Origin: Pseudomonas brassicacearum subsp. neoaurantiaca
GTDB taxonomy: Bacteria; Pseudomonadota; Gammaproteobacteria; Pseudomonadales; Pseudomonadaceae
Assembly: GCF_013608025.1 (NCBI RefSeq)
Contig: NZ_VDLV01000013.1
Coordinates: 215,925-279,924, forward strand
Reading direction: 5' to 3'
DNA: 64,000 nt
Below the pieces are notes generated by a model. It ran no database searches, was not told the DNA's origin, and worked only from the letters and a program-made list of their open reading frames with translations. Positions 1 through 9,988 of the stretch are shown here, one piece after another. Each line of letters starts with the position of its first letter. Within the stretch, counting starts at the first letter, position 1. Position numbers and translations under genes: made by a program.

Positions 1-2
1 AA

Positions 3-1964
3 CATGACATCGACCTGGTGCTGCTGGATGTGCAGATGCCGGACATGGACGGTTTCGAAGTGGCGCGCCTGATGCGCGGCAGCCAGCGCACGCGGCTTAC
101 GCCGATCATTTTCCTCACCGCCAACGAGCAGTCCCAGGACGCCGTCATCAAGGGCTACGCCAGTGGCGCGGTGGATTACCTGTTCAAACCCTTCGATCCC
201 CAGATCCTCAAGCCCAAGGTCCAGGCGTTGCTTGAGCATCAGCGCAACCGCCGGGCCTTGCAGCGCCTGAGCCAGGATCTCGAAGCGGCCCGGGCCTTCA
301 ATGCCTCGGTGCTGGACAACGCCGCCGAAGGGATCCTGGTGGTGGATGAGGACGGCTGCATCCGTTTCGCCAACCCTTCGACGTGCCGTCTGCTCAATGC
401 CACCGCCGACCAGTTGCAGGGGATGCCTTTACTCGATTTCCTGCAGAAGCCTCATATTCCCGAATGGATGGATTCGGAGATCCATACCGCCTATCGGCGT
501 GGCGAAACCTGGCGCCTGCACGATGCAGTGTTGCGCACCGCACCCGGCCAACAGGTGTCGGTGGCGCTGTCCTGTGCGCCGCTGCCTTCGGAGCAGAAGG
601 CCATGGTGGTGACACTCCAGGACATGTCAGTGGTCCGCCATCTGCACCAGCAGTTGGAATTCCAGGCCGTTACCGATCCGCTGACCGGCTTGCTCAACCG
701 CAGGGGGTTCTATCAGACGGCGGAAAACCTGCTGATGCGCAGCGAACGGCTGGAAAGCAACTGGGTGCTGCTGTACCTGGACCTCGATGGCTTCAAGCGC
801 GTCAACGATTCGCTGGGCCACGATGCCGGCGATCGGGTGCTGCGCTGGGTCTCCGAACAATTGAAGGCGTGCCTGCGACCCTTCGATATTCTTGCGCGGC
901 TCGGCGGTGATGAGTTCACGGCCCTGCTGGACCTTGAAGTGCCCGAACAGGCTGCCAAGATCGCTGAGAAACTCATTGAACGGGTTTCGATCTGCCAGCA
1001 GATCGAGGGTATGGACGTGACGCTGGGAGCCAGCATCGGCATCGCGACTTATCCGGATTGCGGCTCCAACCTCGATGGCCTGCTGCGCGCTTCCGACATC
1101 GCGATGTACGAGGCCAAGCGCGCCGGCCGCCAGCAATATCGTTTTTATGACCACGAAATGAACGGTCGAGCCCGTTCACGGCTGATGCTGGAAGAAAGCG
1201 TGCGCTCGGCCATCGAGAATCGCGACTTCAACATGGTCTACCAGCCGCAGGTCAGCATTGATGACGGACGCATTCGCGGGTTCGAGGCGCTGTTGCGTTG
1301 GCAGCACCCAAGCGTCGGCGATGTTCCGCCGGGCTTGTTCCTGCCGCTGTTGGAAGAGGCGCGGCTGATCAGCCGACTGGGCAGTTGGATCTACCACCGC
1401 AGCGCGGCCCAGCGCAAAGTCTGGGAGCGCTTGTTCGCCGAGGATCTGGTGTTGGGGGTGAGCCTGAGCAGCACCCAGTTCGGCATGCCGAACCTGGTGA
1501 CCGAGTTGCGCCAGGTGCTGGAGCGCCACGCCTTGAAGCCTCGACAACTGGAGGTCGAGGTGACCGAGGATGCGCTGATGCGCAACCCGGACGAGACCCA
1601 TAAGCAGCTGCGATTGCTGCGTCACCTTGGGGTGCGCGTGGCGCTGGATGACTTCGGTTCAGGGCCTTGCTCGCTGGCCCACCTGCGGGATCTGGAGCTC
1701 GATACCCTCAAGCTCGACCGGCATTTGATCGCCCGTCTGCCAGGTTCGCCCCGGGATGCCGCATTGGCCGCCTCGGTGATCGACCTGTGCAGGCAACTGG
1801 GTTTGCGAGTGATCGCCGAAGGGGTGGAGACCCGCGAGCAATATCAGTGGTTGCAGGCTCATGGTTGCGAGTTCGTGCAAGGTTTCCTCGTGGCGCGCCC
1901 CTTGATGGCGGAAGACACCAACGCCTTCGCCAAGCCATTCGACTGGAGCGCGGTCATCGCCTGA
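3..1964 (+). CDS. Response regulator with PAS, GGDEF and EAL domains (5' truncated)
   Basis: The reading frame is open from the window edge and begins inside a receiver domain, so the true start lies upstream. The phospho-acceptor Asp sits in LLLDVQMPDMDG (Asp codon at 27). A PAS-like segment follows, then a GGDEF domain with an intact GGDEF signature (903-917) and an RPFD motif five residues before it that fits the inhibitory RxxD site. The C-terminal EAL domain keeps FEALLRW, EVTE, DDFGSG, LKLD and EGVET. The usual metal-binding Asn in the VNLS motif is Ser here (VSLSSTQF). From family knowledge it should make and/or degrade cyclic-di-GMP under phosphorelay control. The cyclase half looks complete; phosphodiesterase activity is less certain. 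Confidence 0.93.
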   Translation, partial: HDIDLVLLDVQMPDMDGFEVARLMRGSQRTRLTPIIFLTANEQSQDAVIKGYASGAVDYLFKPFDPQILKPKVQALLEHQRNRRALQRLSQDLEAARAFNASVLDNAAEGILVVDEDGCIRFANPSTCRLLNATADQLQGMPLLDFLQKPHIPEWMDSEIHTAYRRGETWRLHDAVLRTAPGQQVSVALSCAPLPSEQKAMVVTLQDMSVVRHLHQQLEFQAVTDPLTGLLNRRGFYQTAENLLMRSERLESNWVLLYLDLDGFKRVNDSLGHDAGDRVLRWVSEQLKACLRPFDILARLGGDEFTALLDLEVPEQAAKIAEKLIERVSICQQIEGMDVTLGASIGIATYPDCGSNLDGLLRASDIAMYEAKRAGRQQYRFYDHEMNGRARSRLMLEESVRSAIENRDFNMVYQPQVSIDDGRIRGFEALLRWQHPSVGDVPPGLFLPLLEEARLISRLGSWIYHRSAAQRKVWERLFAEDLVLGVSLSSTQFGMPNLVTELRQVLERHALKPRQLEVEVTEDALMRNPDETHKQLRLLRHLGVRVALDDFGSGPCSLAHLRDLELDTLKLDRHLIARLPGSPRDAALAASVIDLCRQLGLRVIAEGVETREQYQWLQAHGCEFVQGFLVARPLMAEDTNAFAKPFDWSAVIA

Positions 1965-2006
1965 ATTCGCTACACTGGCGGCCTTTTGTGATGGTGTGGC
2001 CGCCCG

Positions 2007-2510
2007 ATGACTGCGCTCAAATACCTCCAGGCGTACCCCGCCGCCTTGCAAGCCCAGGTGCAGCAATTGATCGCCGAGGATCGGCTGGGCGATTACCTGC
2101 GCCAGCGCTATCCCGACCGGCATCCGATCCAGAGCGACAAGGCCTTGTACGCCTATGCGCTGGAACTCAAGCAGCAATACCTGCGTAACGCACCGGCCAT
2201 CGACAAAGTGCTGTTCGACAATCGCCTGGACCTGACGCATCGTGCACTGGGCCTGCATACGGCCGTGTCGCGCGTGCAGGGTGGCAAGCTCAAGGCCAAG
2301 AAGGAAATCCGCATCGCATCGTTGTTCAGGGAGGCGGCGCCTGAATTTCTGAAGATGATCGTGGTTCACGAGTTGGCCCACTTCAAGGAGTCGGACCACA
2401 ACAAGGCGTTCTATCAACTTTGCGAGCATATGCTGCCGGGTTATCACCAGTTGGAATTCGACCTGCGGGTGTACCTGACCTGGCGCGACCTGCAACAAGA
2501 CAAGGAATGA
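2007..2510 (+). CDS. YgjP-like M48/DUF45 metallopeptidase-fold protein
   Basis: This 167-residue protein carries the zinc signature VVHELAHFKESDHNKAFY near residues 113-130, that is HExxH followed by a distal His, as in the YgjP/DUF45 group. No signal peptide or membrane segment is seen, so it is probably cytoplasmic. It begins 42 bases after the GGDEF/EAL gene and ends 3 bases before the next gene's start, so it may be cotranscribed with the winged-helix gene. The metal-binding fold is clear; the substrate is not. Confidence 0.85.
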   Translation: MTALKYLQAYPAALQAQVQQLIAEDRLGDYLRQRYPDRHPIQSDKALYAYALELKQQYLRNAPAIDKVLFDNRLDLTHRALGLHTAVSRVQGGKLKAKKEIRIASLFREAAPEFLKMIVVHELAHFKESDHNKAFYQLCEHMLPGYHQLEFDLRVYLTWRDLQQDKE

Positions 2511-2513
2511 CCG

Positions 2514-2810
2514 ATGGACGTCAGCAAGACCAAGAGCAGTTTTTACCGTCGCTTGTACGTGGCTTATTTGATCGACAGCGGCCTGGCCAGCAACGTGCCG
2601 GCCCTCACTGAAGTCACCGGCATGCCCCGGCGTACGGCTCAGGACACTGTGGCGGCGCTGGCGGACCTGGATATCCTGTGTGAGTTCGAACAAGAAGAAG
2701 GCGCGCGCAACCATGCCGGGCGATATCGGATTCGCGATTGGGGAGCGATTGATCGGAGATGGATCGAGCAGAACCTGGAGCGGATCAAGACGGTGTTGGA
2801 ATATCCGTAG
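2514..2810 (+). CDS. Small winged helix-turn-helix protein
   Basis: This 98-residue protein has an N-terminal helical region ending in a plausible recognition helix (EVTGMPRRTAQDTVAALADL, about residues 30-50). A wing-like segment with basic residues follows (ARNHAGRYRIRDWG). The ATG lies 3 bases after the preceding stop, which suggests translational coupling to the YgjP-like gene. A DNA-binding role is inferred from the fold; no target is visible. The stop codon lies at the edge of an inverted repeat. Confidence 0.8.
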   Translation: MDVSKTKSSFYRRLYVAYLIDSGLASNVPALTEVTGMPRRTAQDTVAALADLDILCEFEQEEGARNHAGRYRIRDWGAIDRRWIEQNLERIKTVLEYP

Positions 2811-2917
2811 GAGCTGACGAGTGCAACGAGGCTGCGATCTTTCCCCAGGCAATTGAGTCTTGAGTGAAAGACCAAAGATCAAAAGATCAAAAGATCGCAG
2901 CCTGCGGCAGCTCCTAC
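2807..2917. repeat. Inverted repeat (third REP-like family)
   Basis: Arms containing GTAGGAGCTG..GAGGCTGCGATCTTT (left) and AAAGATCGCAGCCTGCGGCAGCTCCTAC (right) face each other. Between them are short direct repeats of AAAGATC. The element fills the convergent gap between the winged-helix gene and elaA and overlaps both stop codons. It could terminate both transcripts. It is a different sequence family from the other REPs here. Confidence 0.7.
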
Positions 2918-3366
2918 GGGCGATGCATGCCGATATGCGGAATACCATCTTCCAGATACTCGACACCCACCACTTCAAACCCATACCGTCCGTAATACCC
3001 CTGCAGATGCGCCTGGGCCGACAATGAGATCGATGCGCCGGGCCAGTGCTTCTGCGCCTGTTCGAGCGCACGCTCCATCAGCGCATGCCCCAGCCCCTGG
3101 CCACGTGCTTCTGGCGCGATGACTACCCGGCCAATCACCACGTCGCTGTTGCGCGAGTGGGGATCGAGCAAACGAAGGTAGGCGATCAGGTGATTGTCCC
3201 GCCAAGCCATCAGATGGCATGTGTCGCCTTCCAGATCGAGTCCGTCCACGTCCGGGTAGGCGCAGTTCTGCTCGACCACGAACACGTCGGCGCGCAATTT
3301 GAGGATGGCGTACAGCTGCTCCTTGCTCAGGTCGCTGTGATGTTTGCAGACCCAGTCGATGTCCAT
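2914..3366 (-). CDS. elaA: ElaA-like GNAT N-acetyltransferase
   Basis: The 150-residue protein starts MDIDWVCKHHSDLS and shows the ElaA pattern LRADVFVVEQNCAYPDVDGLD. The acetyl-CoA loop is RGQGLGHALM, preceded by the beta-strand VIGRVVIAPEA. Length and motifs match the small single-domain ElaA GNAT family. The acceptor substrate of ElaA proteins is not established. The gene is a single unit convergent with the upstream plus-strand genes. Confidence 0.9.
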   Translation of the reverse strand: MDIDWVCKHHSDLSKEQLYAILKLRADVFVVEQNCAYPDVDGLDLEGDTCHLMAWRDNHLIAYLRLLDPHSRNSDVVIGRVVIAPEARGQGLGHALMERALEQAQKHWPGASISLSAQAHLQGYYGRYGFEVVGVEYLEDGIPHIGMHRP

Positions 3367-3553
3367 TTTTTGAATTTCCTTGAATGCCTGATGCCGATAT
3401 TAGGCGTCCTCACGTCGGAAGTCTCTTTTCGATTGGTCGGAAAATCTGCGATAAAGACCAAAATGCCATCATGGATGTGTCGCGGTCTTGTCTTCTTTGT
3501 GTAATCTTCGATTCAGCCCTGCGCAGCGGTTTCGATGAGCTAACGTTAGGACC

Positions 3554-3573
3554 GGGACATCTCGGGATGTCCC
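3554..3573. other. Short hairpin in the leader of the binding-protein gene
   Basis: GGGACATC and GATGTCCC form a perfect 8-bp stem around TCGG, 54 bases before the chosen start at 3627. No U-tract follows, so it looks more like an mRNA leader structure or operator than a terminator. Confidence 0.4.
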
Positions 3574-3626
3574 TTGGGTTTCGGCAAAAAAACAAACCGG
3601 GCTTGAACCCGTCAAGGATGTTTGGC

Positions 3627-4364
3627 ATGCCGCGATTGCATCGAACTCTTGCTTTGGTCGGACTGCTGTTGCTGAGCCACAGCGTCTGCGCGCAGAAGTT
3701 GCGCCTGGTGGCCGATGCCTGGCCCCCCTTCACCGATTCGACCTTGGTCAACGGCGGGCTGGCGACCGATATCGTCACGACGGCCCTGGCGCGGGCGGGC
3801 TATGCCAGCGACTTCGAGCAGGTGCCCTGGGCACGGGCGATGCTGGGCATCAGCGAAGGACGCTATGACGTGCTGATCAACGCCTGGTACGCCGAGGAGC
3901 GCACCCATGTGGGTCAGTTCTCGGCCGAGTACTTGCTCAACCGCGTGCGCTTCATCAAGCGCAAGGACGCGGACATCGAGTTCGATAATCTGCAACAGCT
4001 CTATGCCTACCCCGTCGCCGTGGTGCGTGGCTACGCCTATGCCAAGGCGTTCGACGAGGATGCGCAAATGCAGAAGGTCCCTGTGCACAACTTTGCGATG
4101 GCCGTGCGCATGCTGGCTGCCGACCGGGTGAAACTGACCCTGGAAGATGAATACGTCGCCCGTTACTACCTGGCTCGGGAATCACCGAAGGTACGCAGCG
4201 CCGTGGAGTTCCTGCCCAAGCCCTTGAGCGAAAACAGCCTGCACATATTGGTCAGCCTGAAGAATCCCGAACACGAGCAGATCGTGGCCGGGTTCGATCG
4301 CGAGATTGCGGCGATGAAGGCCGATGGGAGTTATGAGCGACTATTGAAGGCGCATGGGATGTGA
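3627..4364 (+). CDS. Periplasmic amino-acid-type substrate-binding protein (family 3)
   Basis: The ATG at 3627 was chosen because AAGGA lies 8 bases upstream and the protein then opens with a clear signal peptide (MPRLHRTLALVGLLLLSHSVCA, cleaved before Q). An ATG at 3618 and a longer frame from 3384 are also open. The mature part (about 225 residues) reads KLRLVADAWPPFTD and continues with a typical SBP_bac_3 fold. No permease or ATPase gene is adjacent, so it is an orphan binding or sensing protein. The ligand cannot be read from sequence. Confidence 0.85.
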   Translation: MPRLHRTLALVGLLLLSHSVCAQKLRLVADAWPPFTDSTLVNGGLATDIVTTALARAGYASDFEQVPWARAMLGISEGRYDVLINAWYAEERTHVGQFSAEYLLNRVRFIKRKDADIEFDNLQQLYAYPVAVVRGYAYAKAFDEDAQMQKVPVHNFAMAVRMLAADRVKLTLEDEYVARYYLARESPKVRSAVEFLPKPLSENSLHILVSLKNPEHEQIVAGFDREIAAMKADGSYERLLKAHGM

Positions 4365-4382
4365 AATTGCTGCGTAGCTGAT

Positions 4383-4459
4383 GGCCCCTTCGCGAGCAGG
4401 CTCGCTCCCACAGGCAAGCGTACATTTATTGTGGGAGCGAGCCTGCTCGCGAAGGGGCC
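4383..4459. repeat. REP-A inverted pair (REPIN)
   Basis: Two copies of the palindromic core TCGCGAGC[A/C]GGCTCGCTCCCACA face each other around a short spacer, flanked by GGCCCC/GGGGCC. The element sits in the convergent gap between the binding-protein gene and yccS. Confidence 0.9.
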
Positions 4460-4478
4460 GGTGAGGCCACCGCCACAC

Positions 4479-6662
4479 TCAGGCCTCGCTGGTGTCTTTG
4501 ATCAAATGCGCCGCCAACGTGCGCAACGGCCCCAACTGACGGCAGATCAATGCCAGTTGCGTCTGCACCAACCGCTGGCCTTCGTCGATTTCATCGGGCA
4601 TTTGCTCAAGCTCGCTGGCCAGGGCTTCTTCTTCGTCGCTCTGGATTGCGATGGGCTGTTTGCTCGCCAGGCCCTGGGCAATTTCATCGAGGCTGGCTGC
4701 CAGCTTCACACCCGCGCCGTCGATCAAATGCTCGCGAACGTCCGTCGGCAGTTCGGTGCCCCGGTGGGCGCCCAGGCCTGACAGGTAGCTGAGCAGCGTG
4801 TGCGACAACACCAGGAAGCGGAATCCGACGTCGGCTTCCTTCCGGAAATGCCCGGGCTCCATCAGCATGTTCGCCAGGGTGGTGGACAGCGCCGCATCGG
4901 CGTTGTGGGCGTTGCGGCGGGCCAGGCGATAGGCCAGGTCGTCACTTTTGCCGGCCGCGTATTGCTGCATGATCTGGCGCAGATAAATGCTGTTGCAGGT
5001 GAGGGTGTTGGCGAGCACTTTGTTCAGCCGTCGGCCCTGCCAGTCGGGCAGGAACAGGAACACTGCCAGGCCGGCGATCAGGCTGCCGAGCAAGGTATCG
5101 AACAGGCGTGGCAGCAGCAGGCCGTAGCCGTCGCCCACCTGGTTGAAGCAGAACAGCACCATGATGGTGATTGCCGCCGTCGCCAGGGTGTAGCGGGTGG
5201 TGCGGTTGGTAAAGAAGATGACCCCGGCGACGATGGCGAAGCACGACTGCACCAGCGGGTTGGGGAACAGATCGAACAATGCCCAGGCCACCGTCAGGCC
5301 GATCGCGGTGCCGATGATCCGCTGGCCGAGCTTGCGCCGGGTGGCGCCGTAGTTGGGTTGGCAGACGAACAGCGTGGTAAGGACGATCCAGTAGCCTTGG
5401 GACGGGTGGATCAGGTGCACCATGGCGTAGCCCACGCTCAGGGCCAACGGTAATCGCAGCGCGTGACGAAACAGCAACGAGGTGGGGGTGAGTTGGGTAC
5501 GCAGGCGGAGCCAGACGTCCTTGAGGTTGCGTGGTGAGCGATCCAGGAGGCTGCTGTCGGTGGCGTCGGCCAACGCGTCGGGATTGCTCGCATCGCTGAG
5601 CAGCCGGTCCATCGTGCCAAGGTTCACCGATAATGCGCGCAGCGAACGCAGCAAGCCACGCCAGGCCGGGTTGCTCTGGATGCGCAAATGTTCGAGAGAC
5701 GCGTGCAGATCGTTCAACGCTTCGGCAAAGGTGTCGTCATAGACGAACGGCTGGCGCAGCTGGATCGACTCCGCCAGGGTCTGGCAGGCCTTGCCCTGCT
5801 GGCGCAGCAGGCGTTGGCAGCGGAACAGCACGTCGCTGTGGAAAAAGGCTTCGGCCAGCGCGTTATAGGGGTAATGGGAAGAACTCGCGCGTTCGTGGAT
5901 GTCCTGGGCGAGGAAATACAGCTTCAGGTAACGGCTGACTTTCGAACCGGGTCGGCCGTTGCCGACGCGGTGCAGGATGATTTCCTTGGCGCTGTTGAGC
6001 GCGGCGACGACCCGACCGTTCTGCTGGGCCAGTTCCAGGCGCCGCGCCTCGACGTCCAGTTGACGGATCGGTTCGAGCAATGACGATTTAAGCTTCAGGT
6101 AACGGCCTAATTCGCGAAATAGTCGCGCCAGGCTTTGCTGCACCGGCTGGTTGGAAAACAGCGCATGCCAGAGGACCGAGAGCAGGCCATACCACGCTGC
6201 ACCGGCCACCAGCAGTGAAGGTTCGTGCCAGAAGTCAGTCACCGCGCCGCCGCGCTGGTCCACGCCGATGACGGTGTAGACCGAGAGGATCAAGGTGGCC
6301 GAGGCGATCGCGCCATAGCGCTCGCCCAAAGCGCCCAGCATGGTCAGGCCAAAGGCAGCCAGGGCCAGGGCGACAATGAACAGGACGGGGTAGGGAAACA
6401 GCAACTCCACCGACAACGCGGCAACGGTGAAGCACACCAGCGTCACGACCAGCGCGTTGAGGCGGCCTTGCCAACTGTCATCGGTCTCGGCCAGGGCGCT
6501 GGCGATGATGCCCAGGAACAGGGGGATCAGCAGGCCCATTTCATCCAGATACCAGCACAGCCCCATGCTGCCGGTCAGGGCGATGAACACCCGCACGCTA
6601 TAACTGAACTTGTCCAACGCCCAAAGGCGCCGCAGGGATTGGCTAAACGAGGTCGATGACAT
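4479..6662 (-). CDS. yccS: YccS-family integral membrane protein (FUSC fold)
   Basis: The start at 6662 (MSSTSFSQSLRRLWALDKFSYSVRVFIALTG) gives 727 residues, matching the YccS/YhfK family length; the longer frame to 6722 lacks family-like sequence. The layout is two membrane bundles, at about residues 20-150 and 390-510, each followed by a long cytoplasmic helical domain. This repeated half-and-half pattern is typical of FUSC-like aromatic-acid or efflux permeases. The substrate of YccS is unknown. It appears to be a single-gene transcript. Confidence 0.92.
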   Translation of the reverse strand: MSSTSFSQSLRRLWALDKFSYSVRVFIALTGSMGLCWYLDEMGLLIPLFLGIIASALAETDDSWQGRLNALVVTLVCFTVAALSVELLFPYPVLFIVALALAAFGLTMLGALGERYGAIASATLILSVYTVIGVDQRGGAVTDFWHEPSLLVAGAAWYGLLSVLWHALFSNQPVQQSLARLFRELGRYLKLKSSLLEPIRQLDVEARRLELAQQNGRVVAALNSAKEIILHRVGNGRPGSKVSRYLKLYFLAQDIHERASSSHYPYNALAEAFFHSDVLFRCQRLLRQQGKACQTLAESIQLRQPFVYDDTFAEALNDLHASLEHLRIQSNPAWRGLLRSLRALSVNLGTMDRLLSDASNPDALADATDSSLLDRSPRNLKDVWLRLRTQLTPTSLLFRHALRLPLALSVGYAMVHLIHPSQGYWIVLTTLFVCQPNYGATRRKLGQRIIGTAIGLTVAWALFDLFPNPLVQSCFAIVAGVIFFTNRTTRYTLATAAITIMVLFCFNQVGDGYGLLLPRLFDTLLGSLIAGLAVFLFLPDWQGRRLNKVLANTLTCNSIYLRQIMQQYAAGKSDDLAYRLARRNAHNADAALSTTLANMLMEPGHFRKEADVGFRFLVLSHTLLSYLSGLGAHRGTELPTDVREHLIDGAGVKLAASLDEIAQGLASKQPIAIQSDEEEALASELEQMPDEIDEGQRLVQTQLALICRQLGPLRTLAAHLIKDTSEA

Positions 6663-6783
6663 TAAGTGCAAGGGCCTGACGGGCAATGACGCTAAATTGA
6701 GGCAGTAATGACGCCGATGCAATGGCGGCGATCACATCTGACAGCAAAAAGTGTTCCGGGGGCAAATGACGCACTTCAATCCT

Positions 6784-6913
6784 GTGGCGAGGGAGCTTGC
6801 TCCCGCTGGGCTGCGGAGCAGACCCTTCTTTATGCGCTGAAATTTTTCAGACAGAGCTCGATGCCCGTTTTGCGACTGCTGCGCAGTCGAGCGGGAGCAA
6901 GCTCCCTCGCCAC
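6784..6913. repeat. REP-B inverted pair
   Basis: GTGGCGAGGGAGCTTGCTCC and its complement GGAGCAAGCTCCCTCGCCAC bound the element, with CTGCGCAG-type inner palindromes. It lies between the yccS start and the flavoprotein stop. I see nothing else in this 277-base gap. Confidence 0.9.
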
Positions 6914-6939
6914 AAGAGCAGGCTCAACATCGGTGAGGG

Positions 6940-8118
6940 TCAGACGTACTGCGCCGCCGCATACCCCGAAGCCCAGGCCCACTGGAAGTTGAACCCGCCC
7001 AGGTGGCCGGTGACGTCCAGCACTTCGCCAATGAAGTACAGGCCGGGGCTTTTCAACGATTCCATGGTCTTGGACGAGACTTCCCGGGTGTCGACGCCAC
7101 CCAGGGTAACTTCGGCGGTACGGTAGCCTTCGGTGCCGGCCGGGACGACATTCCAGCTCGCCAGTTTCTCGGCGATGTCCGCCAGTTCGGCGTGGGTGTA
7201 TTGCTTCATCGGCTTGGAGACGAACCAGGTGTCGGCCAGCAGGTTGGCCATTTTCTTGGTGAACAATTCGCCCAGTAGCGTCTTGAGCTCGCTGTTGGGC
7301 CGTTCGGCTTGTTGCTGTTGCAGCCATTGCGGCACGTCGTGATCGGGCAGCAAATTGATTTGGACCGTGTCCCCCGGCTCCCAGAAGGATGAGATCTGCA
7401 GGATCGCCGGGCCGCTCAGGCCTCGGTGGGTGAACAGGATGTTTTCGCGAAAACTCTGGTCGTTGCAGCTCACCAGGCAATCCACCGAGGTGCCCGACAG
7501 TTCGGTGCACAGGGTCTTGAGCTGATCAGTGATGGTGAACGGCACCAATCCGGCGCGGGTTGGCAGCAACTCATGGCCAAACTGCTTCGCTACCTGATAA
7601 CCGAAACCGGTTGCCCCCAGGGTCGGAATCGACAGCCCGCCGGTAGCGATGACCAGGGACTGGCAGGCGAGGGCGCCAAGGGTGGTTTGCAGCTGGTAGC
7701 CACCGTCGGTTTTTTCGATCCGCTCGATTGAAGTGTCCAGGTGCAGGCTGACGCCGGCCTGGTCGCATTCTTCCAACAGCAGGCCGAGGATGTCGCTGGA
7801 TTTGTTATCGCAGAATAACTGGCCGAGTTTTTTCTCGTGATAGGGCACGCCGTGCTTGGCCACCAGCGCAATAAAGTCCCACTGGGTGTAGCGGGCCAGG
7901 GCCGACTTGCAGAAGTGCGGGTTCTGCGAGAGAAAGTTGCCCGGCTCGGTGTACATGTTGGTGAAATTGCAGCGCCCGCCGCCCGACATGAGGATTTTCT
8001 TACCGGCCTTGTTGGCGTGGTCCAGCAGCATCACCTGGCGCCCGCGCGCGGCAGCGGTCAGCGCACACATCAAACCTGCGGCGCCAGCGCCAATGATCAC
8101 GACTTCGGTAGAGCGCAA
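6940..8118 (-). CDS. HI0933-type FAD-dependent oxidoreductase
   Basis: The 392-residue protein opens with a Rossmann dinucleotide motif (VVIIGAGAAGLMCALTAAARG). It carries the HI0933-family signature KAGKKILMSGGGRCNFTN near residues 35-55. The C-terminal stretch TLGGVDTREVSSKTMESLK..GLYFIGEVLDVTGHLGGFN is the second FAD-contacting region. The family is often called aminoacetone oxidase or BaiN-like, but the reaction is not settled for most members. It is flanked by REP-B elements on both sides and has no operon partner. Confidence 0.92.
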   Translation of the reverse strand: MRSTEVVIIGAGAAGLMCALTAAARGRQVMLLDHANKAGKKILMSGGGRCNFTNMYTEPGNFLSQNPHFCKSALARYTQWDFIALVAKHGVPYHEKKLGQLFCDNKSSDILGLLLEECDQAGVSLHLDTSIERIEKTDGGYQLQTTLGALACQSLVIATGGLSIPTLGATGFGYQVAKQFGHELLPTRAGLVPFTITDQLKTLCTELSGTSVDCLVSCNDQSFRENILFTHRGLSGPAILQISSFWEPGDTVQINLLPDHDVPQWLQQQQAERPNSELKTLLGELFTKKMANLLADTWFVSKPMKQYTHAELADIAEKLASWNVVPAGTEGYRTAEVTLGGVDTREVSSKTMESLKSPGLYFIGEVLDVTGHLGGFNFQWAWASGYAAAQYV

Positions 8119-8163
8119 AACGGTGTCCTCTAAATGTCTGGGGTCTGGCAGGAGTTTGCTCTT

Positions 8164-8294
8164 GTGGCGAGGGAGCTTGCTCCCGCTCGAGCGCGAAGCG
8201 GTCGCAAAACCAACGAACGCGAACTGTCTGAAGAACCGCGTTTATAGCTTTCAAGGCTGCTGCGCAGCCCAGCGGGAGCAAGCTCCCTCGCCAC
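8164..8294. repeat. REP-B inverted pair
   Basis: The same GTGGCGAGGGAGC..GCTCCCTCGCCAC element as at 6784. It lies between the start of the HI0933-type gene and the dbpA stop codon. Confidence 0.9.
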
Positions 8295-8312
8295 AGAGTG
8301 AATCAACTGGAA

Positions 8313-9698
<1,386 letters not shown>

Positions 9699-9823
9699 GG
9701 GACTGGCCTGCAAAACAAAATGTCGCGCAGTGTAGCAGCCTCGTGCCACTTTCTTCGAAAGATCTGGACGAGCTGTGAGGGCCGAACCGTAGAACTGTTT
9801 AGTCTGGAGAGAGGGTGGAACCT

Positions 9824-9952
9824 GTGGCGAGGGAGCTTGCTCCCGCTGGGGCGCGGAGCGGCCCCAAACCGGCCAACACGGTGCCCCTGGAAGTTCGCGT
9901 CGCCTGGATTGCGTCTGCTGCGCAGCCGAGCGGGAGCAAGCTCCCTCGCCAC
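9824..9952. repeat. REP-B inverted pair
   Basis: GTGGCGAGGGAGC..GCTCCCTCGCCAC pair in the 290-base space between the dbpA start and the MFS gene stop. Nothing else is evident in that gap. Confidence 0.9.
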
Positions 9953-9988
9953 AAAAGCCCTGAAGCCTTAAAACCGTCCGAGTCCTAT

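Noticed and set aside
4383..4459. REP pairs as CRISPR repeats
   Set aside because: They are facing palindromes with unequal spacers at dispersed intergenic sites, not direct repeats with uniform spacers, and no cas gene is present.
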